From contig NZ_CP113910.1 in the NCBI RefSeq assembly GCF_024701375.2, forward strand, positions 1,984,001 through 2,048,000: a stretch of DNA of 64,000 nt, read 5' to 3'. The position numbers were made by a program, and so were the translations under genes. The number at the start of each line of letters is the position of its first letter. Position 1 is the stretch's first letter. The notes under the pieces are model-generated. The model searched no databases and was not told the origin of the DNA. It worked only from the letters and a program-made list of their open reading frames with translations. Below, piece after piece: positions 21,852 through 30,430 of this stretch. The stretch is from Streptomyces sp. KMM 9044. Its GTDB lineage: Bacteria; Actinomycetota; Actinomycetes; Streptomycetales; Streptomycetaceae.

Positions 21852-22553
21852 TCAGCGCCCGGTCCCCGGCCCCGGCCGCACGGTCAGGTCGTTGACCTCC
21901 GCGTCCCTCGGCAGGTCGAGGGCCATGAGGACGGTCGTGGCGACCGACTCGGGGTCGATCCACCTGCCGGCGTCGTAGTCCTTGCCCTCCTGCTGGTGGA
22001 CCTTGGCCTGCATGGGGCCGGCGGTGCGGCCCGGGTAGACCGAGGTGACGCGGACGCCGCCCGCGTGCTCCTCCTCGCGCAGCGCGTCGGCGAGGGCCTT
22101 CAGGCCGTGCTTGGAGGCCGCGTAGGCGGACCAGCGGGCGTGGGCGCCCAGGCCCGCGCCGGAGTTGACGAAGACCACGTGTCCGCGGCTCGCGCGCAGC
22201 TGGGGCAGGAAGTGCCGGGTGAGTTCGGCGGGGGCGAGGAGGTTGACGTCGAGCTGGTGCCGCCAGGTCTTCGGCGTCAGCTCGCCGACCTCGCCGAGGT
22301 CGACGACACCGGCGATGTGCAGCAGGGAGTCCACCCGGTCCGGGAGGGACTGGTGGGAGAGGGCCCAGCTGAGCCTGTCGGGGTCGGCCAGGTCGCCGAC
22401 GAGGGTCCGCGCGCCGGGGAAGCCGGCCGCCAGTTCCTTCGCGCGTCCCGCCGACCGCGCGTGCAGGACGAGGTCGTCGCCGCGCGCGTGCAGCCGGCGG
22501 GCGACGGCCGCGCCGATGCCGGAACCGGCTCCGGTGATCACATGTGTAGGCAT
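21852..22553 (-). CDS. Short-chain dehydrogenase/reductase
   Basis: NAD(P)-dependent SDR of 233 residues from MPTHVITGAGSGIGAAVA; an ATG three codons further upstream is equally possible. Visible motifs are the cofactor loop TGAGSGIG, the acidic DLADPD that suggests NAD(H) contact, the catalytic Ser in FVNSGAGLG and YAASK with Tyr and Lys. The PG motif VYPGRTAGPM follows. Length and motifs are classical SDR; the substrate is unknown. It is followed by the minisatellite and sits about 115 bp downstream of the LOG-family gene on the same strand, separated by a hairpin. Confidence 0.9.
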   Translation of the reverse strand: MPTHVITGAGSGIGAAVARRLHARGDDLVLHARSAGRAKELAAGFPGARTLVGDLADPDRLSWALSHQSLPDRVDSLLHIAGVVDLGEVGELTPKTWRHQLDVNLLAPAELTRHFLPQLRASRGHVVFVNSGAGLGAHARWSAYAASKHGLKALADALREEEHAGGVRVTSVYPGRTAGPMQAKVHQQEGKDYDAGRWIDPESVATTVLMALDLPRDAEVNDLTVRPGPGTGR

Positions 22554-22646
22554 GCCCGCCATGCTCGCACCATCGCGCGGTCAGGGCCTGGCCCGGGTTC
22601 TCCCGTGGAGGAAGGAGCGGCGTTCGGTGCGTGCTCCCGGTGTGCG

Positions 22647-22687
22647 GGACGGCCTCCGTCGTGGCGGAGTCACGTCGGAGGCCGTCC
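22647..22687. terminator. Terminator hairpin at the 3' end of the LOG-family gene
   Basis: GGACGGCCTCCG (22647-22658) pairs with CGGAGGCCGTCC (22676-22687), a perfect 12-bp stem with a 17-nt loop. The stop codon of the LOG-family gene lies within the loop region, so the right arm is also coding. Confidence 0.7.
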
Positions 22688-23281
22688 GGTGCGGCGGGCG
22701 TGCGTGCCGGGCGTCGCGACCCGCGGGAGGGCCGGGGCCAGGCCCTGGGTGCCCTGGCTCTCCTCCAGGCAGGCGAGTGCCCCGACGGGCTCCTCGGCGA
22801 AGAACACCAGGTCGGTGAGGGCGCGGGGCAGGAAGCCCTCGTCCTCCATCCGCCGGAACTGCGCCTTGAGTCCGTCGTAGAAGCCCGCGGTGTCCAGCAG
22901 GACCACGGGCTTGTCCGTGTGCCCGTGTTTCTTCAGTTCCAGGATCTCGGTGGCCTCGTCGAGCGTGCCGGTACCGCCCACCATGATCACCACCGCGTCG
23001 GCCTTCTCCAGGAGCAGCCGCTTGCGCTCCGCCAGGTCGGGGGCGATCACCATCTCGTCGGCGCTCCGGCGTGCCTTCGCCGCCAGGAACTCCACGGAGA
23101 CGCCGAGGAGCCGGCCTCCCGCCTCCTGCACGCCGTCGGCGACGACCTTCATCAGACCGACGTCGGAGCCGCCCCACACCAGGGTGTGGCCGCCCTTGCC
23201 GAGCAGTTGCGCGAACTCCCGCGCGGGGCGCGTGCAGCGCTCGTCGAGATCGGCGGCGGAGAGGAAGACACAGATGTTCAC
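22670..23281 (-). CDS. LOG family protein (TIGR00730-type nucleotide hydrolase)
   Basis: Cytosolic protein of 203 residues. The GTG at 23281 opens MNICVFLSAADLDERCTRPA. The Rossmann-like core has LVWGGSDVGLMKVVADG and the catalytic-loop motif VGGTGTLDEATEILELKKHG, a variant of PGGxGTxxE with Val for Pro. The family releases adenine-type bases from nucleoside monophosphates (cytokinin-activating LOG activity) or acts as an AMP nucleosidase. The C-terminal tail after residue 180 is longer than usual and Pro/Arg-rich. It is divergent from the DUF427 gene. Activity on a given nucleotide is inferred only. Confidence 0.85.
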   Translation of the reverse strand: MNICVFLSAADLDERCTRPAREFAQLLGKGGHTLVWGGSDVGLMKVVADGVQEAGGRLLGVSVEFLAAKARRSADEMVIAPDLAERKRLLLEKADAVVIMVGGTGTLDEATEILELKKHGHTDKPVVLLDTAGFYDGLKAQFRRMEDEGFLPRALTDLVFFAEEPVGALACLEESQGTQGLAPALPRVATPGTHARRTGRPPT

Positions 23282-23427
23282 CGGCCCGGGGTACGGACCC
23301 GTCCGGCGCGAGAGGGAAGAATGCGGGTCCGCCGGACGCTGCACCGTCCGGTGTCCGGGCCGGCCGGCGTTCGGCCTGCCCCGCCGGCCCGGATGCCCCC
23401 GACCCGGCTGACCGAGGAGTGTGGACC

Positions 23428-23751
23428 ATGACCGTAGGACACCGCATCACCGTCGAGCGGAGCGAGCGGCACGTGCGTGTGGTGCACGGCGGGGAGGTTC
23501 TGGCCGAGAGCGGCCAGGCGCTGGTGCTGCGCGAGACGGGCCTGCCCGCGCGGTACTACATCCCGCCCGAGGACGTACGGCTCGACCTGCTGACCCCGTC
23601 CGACACCCGCACCCACTGCCCCTTCAAGGGCACCGCGTCCTACTGGTCGCGGCCGGACGCGGCCGACCTCGTGTGGGCGTACCCGGACCCGAAGCCGGAC
23701 GTCGCCGGCATCAAGGACCACCTGTGTTTCTACGAGGTGGAAGTCCGATGA
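23428..23751 (+). CDS. DUF427 domain protein
   Basis: Small cytosolic protein of 107 residues from MTVGHRITVERSERHVRVVH, preceded by GAGGAG. It is a single DUF427 beta-rich domain, with the conserved RYYIPPEDVRLDLL, HCPFKGTASYWS and IKDHLCFYEVEV segments. No biochemical role is established for the family that I know of. It shares a 146-bp divergent control region with the LOG-family gene. Confidence 0.9.
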   Translation: MTVGHRITVERSERHVRVVHGGEVLAESGQALVLRETGLPARYYIPPEDVRLDLLTPSDTRTHCPFKGTASYWSRPDAADLVWAYPDPKPDVAGIKDHLCFYEVEVR

Positions 23752-23831
23752 TCGGATAGAAGGGTTGCGCTCGTCGGACGCGCGGCCCGCCTCACCGACG
23801 ATCGGGCCGCGGTGCGGCAGTCTGCGGAGAC

Positions 23832-24611
23832 ATGGACAAGAACATCGTTTCGCGTGACGGCACCCTCATCGCCCACGAGAGCGCCGGACGGGGTTCCGTG
23901 GTCGTCCTCGTCAGCGGCGCGATGTCGACGGGCGCCACGGTGGCACCGCTGGCCGCGCCGCTCTCGGAGCGGTTCCGGGTCGTCGTGTACGACCGCCGGG
24001 GCCGCGGCGCGAGCGGGGACACGGCCCCGTACGCGGTGGAACGCGAGGTCGAGGACCTGGCGGCGCTGATCGAGGCGGTGGGCGGACAGGCCTCGCTGTA
24101 CGGCGTCTCCTCGGGCGGCGCGCTGGCGCTGCGCGCGGCGGCGAGCGGTCTGCCGGTACGGCACGTCGCCGTGTACGAGACACCGTACGCGATGTCCGAG
24201 GAGGACCTGAGGGAGCGCGCGCGGTACACCGAGCGCCTGACGGAGGCACTCGGTGAGGGACGCCGCGGGGACGCGGTGGAACTCTTCCTCCGCCTCACCG
24301 GACTGGACGAGGCCGTGATCGAGAGCGCCCGGCAGTCCCCCCTGTGGGCCGGCATGGAGTCGATCGCGCCGAGCCTCGCCCACGACGACGCGGTCATGGG
24401 CGACGGCGGCGTCCCGGTGAAACTGCTGGCGTCGGTCCCCGTGCCGGTGCTGTCCATCGCGGGCGACGCGAGCCCGGCCTGGATGCGCGAGGCCGCCCGG
24501 ACCATCGCGGACACCGTCCCCCACGGCACCTGCCGCACCCTGGCGGGCCAGACCCACATGGTGGAACCGGACGTACTGGCGCCGGTGCTGGCGGAGTTCT
24601 TCGCCCGCTGA
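23832..24611 (+). CDS. Alpha/beta hydrolase
   Basis: Cytosolic alpha/beta-hydrolase fold protein of 259 residues. The nucleophile elbow is LYGVSSGGALAL with Ser near residue 94. The oxyanion region is VLVSGAMSTGA followed by VVVYDRRGRGASGD. The acid is probably Asp in SIAGDASPAWM, and the catalytic His is in AGQTHMVEPDVLAP. The substrate is unknown; the fold covers esterases, haloperoxidase-like and epoxide hydrolases. It stands alone, 80 bp after the DUF427 gene. A large hairpin follows at 24801-24841. Confidence 0.9.
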   Translation: MDKNIVSRDGTLIAHESAGRGSVVVLVSGAMSTGATVAPLAAPLSERFRVVVYDRRGRGASGDTAPYAVEREVEDLAALIEAVGGQASLYGVSSGGALALRAAASGLPVRHVAVYETPYAMSEEDLRERARYTERLTEALGEGRRGDAVELFLRLTGLDEAVIESARQSPLWAGMESIAPSLAHDDAVMGDGGVPVKLLASVPVPVLSIAGDASPAWMREAARTIADTVPHGTCRTLAGQTHMVEPDVLAPVLAEFFAR

Positions 24612-24800
24612 GGCCCCGGAGGCACGGGCCCGCGCCGTGACGGCCTGCCGTCAGGTCATCGCACCGCGCCCCTCCGCAGGTCCGGTCCCTGCTCAGCGAG
24701 ACGGCGCTCGCACTCACCGGCGTCCGGCAGGGCTCCGCTCCGTTCCCGCGGTGCGGCGCCGGACCCGCGGGTGGTGTGCTCGTCGAGACGGGTGCCGCGG

Positions 24801-24841
24801 CGTGGAGCCCCACGGCGCGGACGCGCTCACGGGGCTCCACG
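24801..24841. terminator. Hairpin downstream of the alpha/beta hydrolase
   Basis: CGTGGAGCCCC (24801-24811) pairs with GGGGCTCCACG (24831-24841), an 11-bp perfect stem with a 19-nt loop, in the gene-free stretch 24612-24869 between convergent genes. No T-run follows. Otherwise I see no gene in this stretch. Confidence 0.5.
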
Positions 24842-24869
24842 GCACCTGGGAAGACGAAAGGTCGCGGGA

Positions 24870-25010
24870 TCAGCGGTGGGTGCGGAAGCTCGGCCCGAAG
24901 CGGTGGAAGGCCCCTTCCTGCTTCCACTGCGCGGCGGCCTCCGGGCTGGCCTCCAGCGGGTTCCGGCAGTCCGCGCCGATGGTGTCCCGTGGAGTGGTGC
25001 AGCGGATCAC
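24870..25010 (-). CDS. Possible small protein or gene remnant
   Basis: From GTG 25010 the frame reads 46 residues, MIRCTTPRDTIGADCRNPL and then EASPEAAAQWKQEGAFHRFG, ending SFRTHR. The amino-acid mix looks protein-like, unlike the Arg/Pro-rich shadow frames around it, but no start has a good ribosome site and I recognise no family. It lies directly downstream of the YgjP-like gene at the edge of the defence island. It could be the 3' remnant of a lost gene. Confidence 0.3.
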   Translation of the reverse strand: MIRCTTPRDTIGADCRNPLEASPEAAAQWKQEGAFHRFGPSFRTHR

Positions 25011-25080
25011 GTTCCGCTGGGAGGCGCTGCCACCGATGGCCGGTGCGCCGGTGTCCGAGGGGCGGGAGATACAAGATCGG

Positions 25081-25842
25081 CTACACCAAACCGCGGGACG
25101 TGGCCGAGACCGCTCCGCGCCACAGTCGCGGCTCCTCCTGCGCGAACCGCCGTTCGCGCACGTCGGCGTCGGGTAGCGCGAGCCGGACGGCCCCTCGGAA
25201 AGCCGCTCCGTGGCCGGGGTGCTTGAGGTGGCAGAGCTCATGGATCAGGACGAGGTCCACCAGGGCGACCGGTAGCTGTACCACCGCCCAGTGCACGGTG
25301 ATCGCGCCCTCAGGGGAGCAGACACCCCAGCGACGGCCGAGGTCCCGCACCTCGATGCCGGCCGGAGCACGCACTCCGGCCAGTGAGGCCAGCGGCGGCA
25401 GCCGGGCAGCGAGCCAGCGCTCCCCGCGGCTGCCGTACCACTCCACAAGGGGCCCGGCATCGGCGGCGGCCGACCGCGATCGGGGCAGCTCCAGCCATCC
25501 CTGTCGCAGTCGTACGTGACGGCCGGCGCCGTCGGGAGTGAGCTTGAGCCGGTACCGGCGGCCCAGGTAGGCGAAGCCCTCGCCGCCGATCAGGTCCCTG
25601 ACCGGTTCGGCCGCCCACAGGTCCTGACGGCGGCGGACCTCGGCGGCGAGGCGCGGCATGCGGCCACGCACCGCGTCGGCGATCTCCTGGGGATCCGCGT
25701 CTGCGGGAATCGCGAAGAGCACCCGGCCGTCCTCGGCGATCTCGATGCCGAGGGTGCGGCGCCGTGGCCGCACGACGACATCCCACCGCCACCCCCCGGG
25801 CACGGGGAGATCGGCGATGGCCTGTTCGACGACGGTGCTCAC
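25081..25842 (-). CDS. YgjP-like M48-type metallopeptidase domain protein
   Basis: Predicted zinc metallopeptidase of 253 residues. The motif VLIHELCHLKHPGHGAAF holds HExxH (HELCH) and a further His as in the YgjP/WLM-like group; the upstream RRWGVCSPEGAITVHWAVVQLP segment is also conserved in that group. The start is GTG 25842. It follows hsdR with a 62-bp gap on the same strand. Genes of this family are often found next to, and in some genomes co-transcribed with, type I restriction genes, but their role in defence is not established. Confidence 0.88.
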   Translation of the reverse strand: MSTVVEQAIADLPVPGGWRWDVVVRPRRRTLGIEIAEDGRVLFAIPADADPQEIADAVRGRMPRLAAEVRRRQDLWAAEPVRDLIGGEGFAYLGRRYRLKLTPDGAGRHVRLRQGWLELPRSRSAAADAGPLVEWYGSRGERWLAARLPPLASLAGVRAPAGIEVRDLGRRWGVCSPEGAITVHWAVVQLPVALVDLVLIHELCHLKHPGHGAAFRGAVRLALPDADVRERRFAQEEPRLWRGAVSATSRGLV

Positions 25843-25904
25843 CCGCTCTTCCTACCATCCGGCAACGGCCTCACCCCGCCCGGCGGCCGGCGGCGGTCAC
25901 CGGG

Positions 25905-28900
25905 TCAGGTGTCCCCGCCGTCCGCCTCGTCGCGCGGCCGGTATCCGAGGAAGCACTCGTGCCTCTCCACGGCCAGCTCCGTCAGATGGCTCGCGAGGTC
26001 GCCGATGTCGTCCCAGTCCATGGCGAGCCAGGTCTCCAGGTGCTCGCGGAGTTCGTTGCGCATGCGGTTGCGGGCGGCGATCTGCGTGTGTACCTGTGGC
26101 CGCCGGACGAGCACCGACATCTCCAGGGTGAGGCCGCGGGCCGCCCGGATCAGATCGGTGCCCGGCGGCCACGGTTCCCGTACGGCGTCTTCGGCGTGCT
26201 GCCGGAGCAGTCCGAGGACCAGCCGTTCGGTCCGGGAGTCGAGGCCGTCGTCGTTCTCCGGCTCCTGCTCCGCCGCGGCCACGTCCCCGACCAGACGCGC
26301 CAGGTCGGCCGCGGCCTGCTCGAAGTCGTCCCGCATCCGCGCGACGATCTCCTCGAGCCGGAGACTGAACCGCTGGTAGCCCGCCCGGTCGCCGCCGATC
26401 CTCGCGGTGATGCGCAGCTTCAGCGAGCCCGTCATGTACGAGCACCGCGCCCGGGGGTCGGCGTTCGCGTCGACCCGTTCCATGAACTCCGGGTCGGTGA
26501 GTTCGACGGGTGGGATCCGCTGCCGGATCCCGGTGGTCTCGAGGTGCTGCGAGATGAGCCGGCGCACCTTGGCCCCGTAGCGGCGCGGGCTGAACTGTTC
26601 GCGGCCGTCGAGGTAGCGGCGTCTGGCCATGTACTGGAGTGTGCCGAGCTGGCCGGCCAGCTCCCGGTACCTCAGGGCCTCCGGGTCCGGCAGGACCGCG
26701 TTGAGCGCGGTCAGGAAGTCGCGGACGCGTTCGTCGAACTCACCGCGCAGAAGCGGGTCGTCGAGGCGTCGGCCGAGGAAGTCCTCCCACTGCGACGCGT
26801 CGCCGGGGTCGGTGACGTTCTGCCCGGCCAGGAAGCGGGTGACCTTCGCCCCGAGGTCCTCCAGGAGGGCCTTGGCGGCGGCGTCGGACCGCAGCAGCAG
26901 TCCGTCCCGGTCGGGGCCGCGGCCGTCGGGCTGCGGTCCCTCGTAGTCCGGCTGGAGGTGGTCCACGGAGACGTTCCGGTAGCCGAGGACGTGCCGCAGG
27001 TGCTCCTGGTCGTAGGAGGCGAGCGAGCGGGCCAGTTCGGGACCGATGCCGACGTAGTCGACGACCTGGCCCCACGTCTTGGCCGGGTAGGGCCGGTTGG
27101 TGCGGGCCACGGCCTGCAGCAGTCCCGCGCCGGACAGCTTGCAGTCCAGGTAGAGGACCTGCTCGACGGGCGCGTCGAAGCCGGTGAGCAGCATCGACTG
27201 GACCACCAGGAAGGCCATGGTCTCCGGCTGCGCGCCGCCCTCCGTGTCCGGCGGCGCGGGCGGTCCGCTGTCCGCGGGCAGGTCGAGATCGACGTTCCAC
27301 ACCTGGCCACCGCTCGCCGGGGTGCCGACGCCGGACGGCTGCGACCCGTGCGTCCTGACGTTCCATGCCGGGTCGGCCGTGATGTCGCGCGGCGGCAGCC
27401 CTTTCTTGAAGCGTGCGATGTGCGCGTCCTGGTGGCTCTTGGTGATCCACGGCCGCCACGCCTGCGGATCGCTGCCGCCCTGGCCCGCCGGGGAGATGAC
27501 GACGGCCGCGTCGAGCGTTCTCAGTACCTCGCGGTCCGGCAGGAGCACGAGGAGCGCCCGCTCCTCGTCGTCGGCTTCGAGCGCGGCCATGGGGTCGGCG
27601 ATCAGGGCCGGGTCGAGCGCGTCCAGGCGGGCGACCAGCCGGTCGCGGGCGGCGAGCAGCGCGCTGCGGTAGCGGACGGCGGCCAGCCGCGAGACGGTGG
27701 CGATCTGCGCCCCGAAGCGGTCGGGCAGCGCGGTGCGGGCCCAGTGGCCGAGCATGTGCTCGGCCTTGGCCTCGATCACCGAAGGGGCTTCCAGGATCTC
27801 CTTGCGGCGGCCGAACGTACGCAGCACCTTCGCCCGCAGCTCCGGATCGGACGGCACCTTCTCGTCGAACCGGGCGTCGAGGGCGGCCTGTTCGACCACA
27901 TCGAGCGGTACGGCGTACGCCTCGTAGCGGACGGGCACGACGGACCGGTCGAGTTCGGCATCACGCAGGGTGTACGTGTCGGCGTACGGGCCGAAGATCT
28001 CCTCGCTGCGTCTGCGGTTGCTGCTGATCACCGGGGTGCCGGTGAAGCCGACGAAGGCGGCGCGCGGCAGCATGGCCCGCCAGCGGGCGTGCTGCCACTT
28101 GTCGTTGCCCCGGTGGGCCTCGTCGATCAGGACGACGACGTGGTGGTGGGGGTTGGCCACCCGGTTCTGTACGTGTCCCGCGTCCTCGCCACCGTCCTCG
28201 TCATCGTCGTCGGGAACGGCGTCGGGCAGTGACTCCTCGCGGCCGTCGTACGCCGTGTCGTCGCGCTGCGCCTTCTGCAGGGTGACGAGGACGACGTCCC
28301 CGACGTCCACCTCCAGGTACTTCCTGGCCCGCTTGACGCTCGGCGCCCGGTGCACCTTCTCCTCGGTGGCGGCGAGGCTCGTCCGGATCTGCTTCTCCAG
28401 GTCGAGGCGGTCGGTGACCACGACCACCTTGTGCGACTTCAGAGCGGGACGGCTGCGCAGGTGCCGGACCAGGAACGCCATGGTCAGGCTCTTGCCGGAG
28501 CCCTGGGTGTGCCAGACCACACCGCCCCGGTGGCTGACGGCGACGCCGGCCGCCGCCTTCCGGTCCCGCTCCTCCAGTTTCCGCGTGAGCGCCTTCACCG
28601 CCTTGAACTGCTGGTGGCGGCCGACCAGTTTGACCGTGCGGTGACCGCTGCCGAGCCGGGTGGTGAAGTCCCGTACCAGATCGAGGAGATGGGCAGGGCG
28701 CAGCATCCCGGCGACCAGGACCTCCTGGTCGGTGAGGGCTGCCGACGCGGACTTGCGCACCTCCTCGCGCACGCGGTCCTCGCTCACGGGCGCGACCGTG
28801 CGCCAGGGGGCGAAGTGCCGGGGTTCGGCGGTGACCGTGCCGGTCTCGGCGTGGTCGCGGTCGGTGCCGACCAGGACCTGCGCGAAGCGGACGAACTCGG

Positions 28901-29561
28901 GGACTGCGGCCGGGGAGTTGACGCCCGCGTACCGAAGGACCTGGTCGACGGCGTCGTCCAGGGCGGCCCGCACGTCTCCCCGAGGGCCGGACACCACGGG
29001 CGCCTTGCACTCGATCACCACCCACGGCAGCCCGTTGACGAACAGCACGAGGTCGGGCGTGACGGGAGCGGCGTCCTTGCGCTCGACCCGGAACTGGGAG
29101 ACGACGAGCAGGTCGTTGCCGCCGCCGGGCGTGTCCGGCCGCTCCCCGAACTCGCCGTCCCAGTCGACGAGCCGTACGTGTTCGGGGTCGCCCTTCGTCC
29201 AGCCCGTCAGGGTGCGGGCGTTGCGGCCCTTGCGCAGGAGGTCGGTCACCTCCAGGTTCCCGGCCACACCGCGTTCCTTCGGGCCCTGCCCCGGCGCGGT
29301 GCCCTGGACCAGGGCGAGGAGGTGGTCGAGCTGCGCGTCGCTCAGCCAGGGTTTCCCGTCCGACGGCCTCGGGTTGATCCTGGCCACGGCGGCCCTGAAC
29401 CGGTCCGCGTACACGACGGCCTCGAAGCTCGTACGGTCCGAGGCGCCCGGCGCGGTGGCGGGTCCGGCGGTCGGTCCGCCCCGGAGATGGGTCCAGCCCA
29501 TCGCCGTCAGCTGCTCGATCAGCGGCCGCTCGGTCCTGACGTACTCCGGCTGCTCCCCCAC
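25905..29561 (-). CDS. hsdR: Type I restriction enzyme R subunit
   Basis: HsdR, 1218 residues, the ATP-driven translocase and nuclease of a type I restriction complex with HsdM and HsdS. GTG 29561 is preferred (GGGGAGG 8 nt upstream; MGEQPEYVRTERPLIEQL) over GTG 29582. The N-terminal PD-(D/E)xK nuclease includes PDLVLFVNGLPWVVIECKAP near residue 180. The SF2 motor follows: Walker A HTQGSGKSLTMAF near 350, VVVTDRLDLEKQI, DEAH box LIDEAHRGNDKW near 480, FTGTP, and late motifs ARTNRPYPAKTWGQVVDYVG. A long helical C-terminus mediates complex assembly. It is unusual in being separated from hsdMS by five other genes and an IS. Confidence 0.96.
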   Translation of the reverse strand: MGEQPEYVRTERPLIEQLTAMGWTHLRGGPTAGPATAPGASDRTSFEAVVYADRFRAAVARINPRPSDGKPWLSDAQLDHLLALVQGTAPGQGPKERGVAGNLEVTDLLRKGRNARTLTGWTKGDPEHVRLVDWDGEFGERPDTPGGGNDLLVVSQFRVERKDAAPVTPDLVLFVNGLPWVVIECKAPVVSGPRGDVRAALDDAVDQVLRYAGVNSPAAVPEFVRFAQVLVGTDRDHAETGTVTAEPRHFAPWRTVAPVSEDRVREEVRKSASAALTDQEVLVAGMLRPAHLLDLVRDFTTRLGSGHRTVKLVGRHQQFKAVKALTRKLEERDRKAAAGVAVSHRGGVVWHTQGSGKSLTMAFLVRHLRSRPALKSHKVVVVTDRLDLEKQIRTSLAATEEKVHRAPSVKRARKYLEVDVGDVVLVTLQKAQRDDTAYDGREESLPDAVPDDDDEDGGEDAGHVQNRVANPHHHVVVLIDEAHRGNDKWQHARWRAMLPRAAFVGFTGTPVISSNRRRSEEIFGPYADTYTLRDAELDRSVVPVRYEAYAVPLDVVEQAALDARFDEKVPSDPELRAKVLRTFGRRKEILEAPSVIEAKAEHMLGHWARTALPDRFGAQIATVSRLAAVRYRSALLAARDRLVARLDALDPALIADPMAALEADDEERALLVLLPDREVLRTLDAAVVISPAGQGGSDPQAWRPWITKSHQDAHIARFKKGLPPRDITADPAWNVRTHGSQPSGVGTPASGGQVWNVDLDLPADSGPPAPPDTEGGAQPETMAFLVVQSMLLTGFDAPVEQVLYLDCKLSGAGLLQAVARTNRPYPAKTWGQVVDYVGIGPELARSLASYDQEHLRHVLGYRNVSVDHLQPDYEGPQPDGRGPDRDGLLLRSDAAAKALLEDLGAKVTRFLAGQNVTDPGDASQWEDFLGRRLDDPLLRGEFDERVRDFLTALNAVLPDPEALRYRELAGQLGTLQYMARRRYLDGREQFSPRRYGAKVRRLISQHLETTGIRQRIPPVELTDPEFMERVDANADPRARCSYMTGSLKLRITARIGGDRAGYQRFSLRLEEIVARMRDDFEQAAADLARLVGDVAAAEQEPENDDGLDSRTERLVLGLLRQHAEDAVREPWPPGTDLIRAARGLTLEMSVLVRRPQVHTQIAARNRMRNELREHLETWLAMDWDDIGDLASHLTELAVERHECFLGYRPRDEADGGDT

Positions 29562-29667
29562 GCGCCTGCCCTCCCCGGCCACCGGCCCCGCTCCCCGCCC
29601 TCCGGTACAGGACAGGAGATCGAAACTCTATCGGCGGCCGGGGAGCGTGGGGCGGGGTGCGCGCGGA

Positions 29668-29712
29668 TCAGGCCGCGAGTACGGGTGAGGGTGGCTGGAA
29701 AGCACCCACTCC
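29668..29712 (-). pseudogene. 3'-end remnant of a HATPase gene
   Basis: Directly after the Uma2 gene the minus strand reads GVGAFQPPSPVLAA and a TGA, with the same trailing bases as the end of the HATPase gene at 30431 (GGDFRPPLPALAA, TGA). About 45 bp match in sequence and phase. The rest of the second copy is missing. It suggests a former duplicate replaced by the Uma2 gene. Confidence 0.4.
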
Positions 29713-29716
29713 TTAC

Positions 29717-30283
29717 TCAGAGGCGCGTGGTGTCCAGGACGATCCCGAAGGGCTCGGGCAGGGTGACCGGGGTGCCGAAGGGGTGAGGGCCGTCGGCCTT
29801 GGTGTAGCCGAGTTCGCCCGGCTCGGAGAAGAGCGTGAGTTCGCGGTTCTGACGGTCGACCAGTAGGTACAGCGGAGCGCCGTACTCGGCGTAGCGCTTG
29901 CGCTTGGTGACGCGGTCCGTGTCGGCGTTGGACTTCGAGGTGACCTCGACCGCCAGAAGCGTCAGATCCGGGGTGACAACGATGTTGTCGTCCTGCGCGA
30001 GTTCCTCGGGGACGACGGCGATGTCCGGGACGTACCAGTTGGGCGAGCCGGGGAGGTCGATGTCCCCGGAACCCTCGACGCAGCCGAGTTCGTCGACACG
30101 GTCCTCGATCTGACGGCGAATGACCCGTGTGGCGCGTTCGTGGTCCCAAGTCGGCGGCACGGGTTGGATGATCCCCTCGATGATCTGTACACGGCTGCCG
30201 GCCATGTACCTGATGGCGTGCTTCAGGGCCCGCTCGTGATCGATGTCCGCGTACCTGTCGTCGGGCTGCGGGTGGGTGCTCAT
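29717..30283 (-). CDS. Uma2 family endonuclease (DUF820)
   Basis: Protein of 188 residues, PD-(D/E)xK fold. The ATG at 30283 follows AGAAGGCGACG. The nuclease core is VPDIAVVPEELAQDD, with Asp in the PDI strand, then LLAVEVTSKSNADTDRVTKRKRYAEYG, with Glu and Lys of the ExK motif. LYLLVDRQNRELTLF follows. Uma2 proteins are abundant in Streptomyces and cyanobacteria, and their cellular job is not known. It lies between the HATPase gene and hsdR on the same strand. Confidence 0.9.
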   Translation of the reverse strand: MSTHPQPDDRYADIDHERALKHAIRYMAGSRVQIIEGIIQPVPPTWDHERATRVIRRQIEDRVDELGCVEGSGDIDLPGSPNWYVPDIAVVPEELAQDDNIVVTPDLTLLAVEVTSKSNADTDRVTKRKRYAEYGAPLYLLVDRQNRELTLFSEPGELGYTKADGPHPFGTPVTLPEPFGIVLDTTRL

Positions 30284-30430
30284 GGCGTCGTCGCCTTCTC
30301 TCGCGGAACGGCGTGATCGGTGTACCACGGACGTGGTGACTCCTGAACCAGGACGCAGGCAGTGCTCCCCCATACGGGTGATGAACACTGCCGGCGTCGG
30401 CTTCGGGAGGTAAGGCACCGGGTGTGCGGA

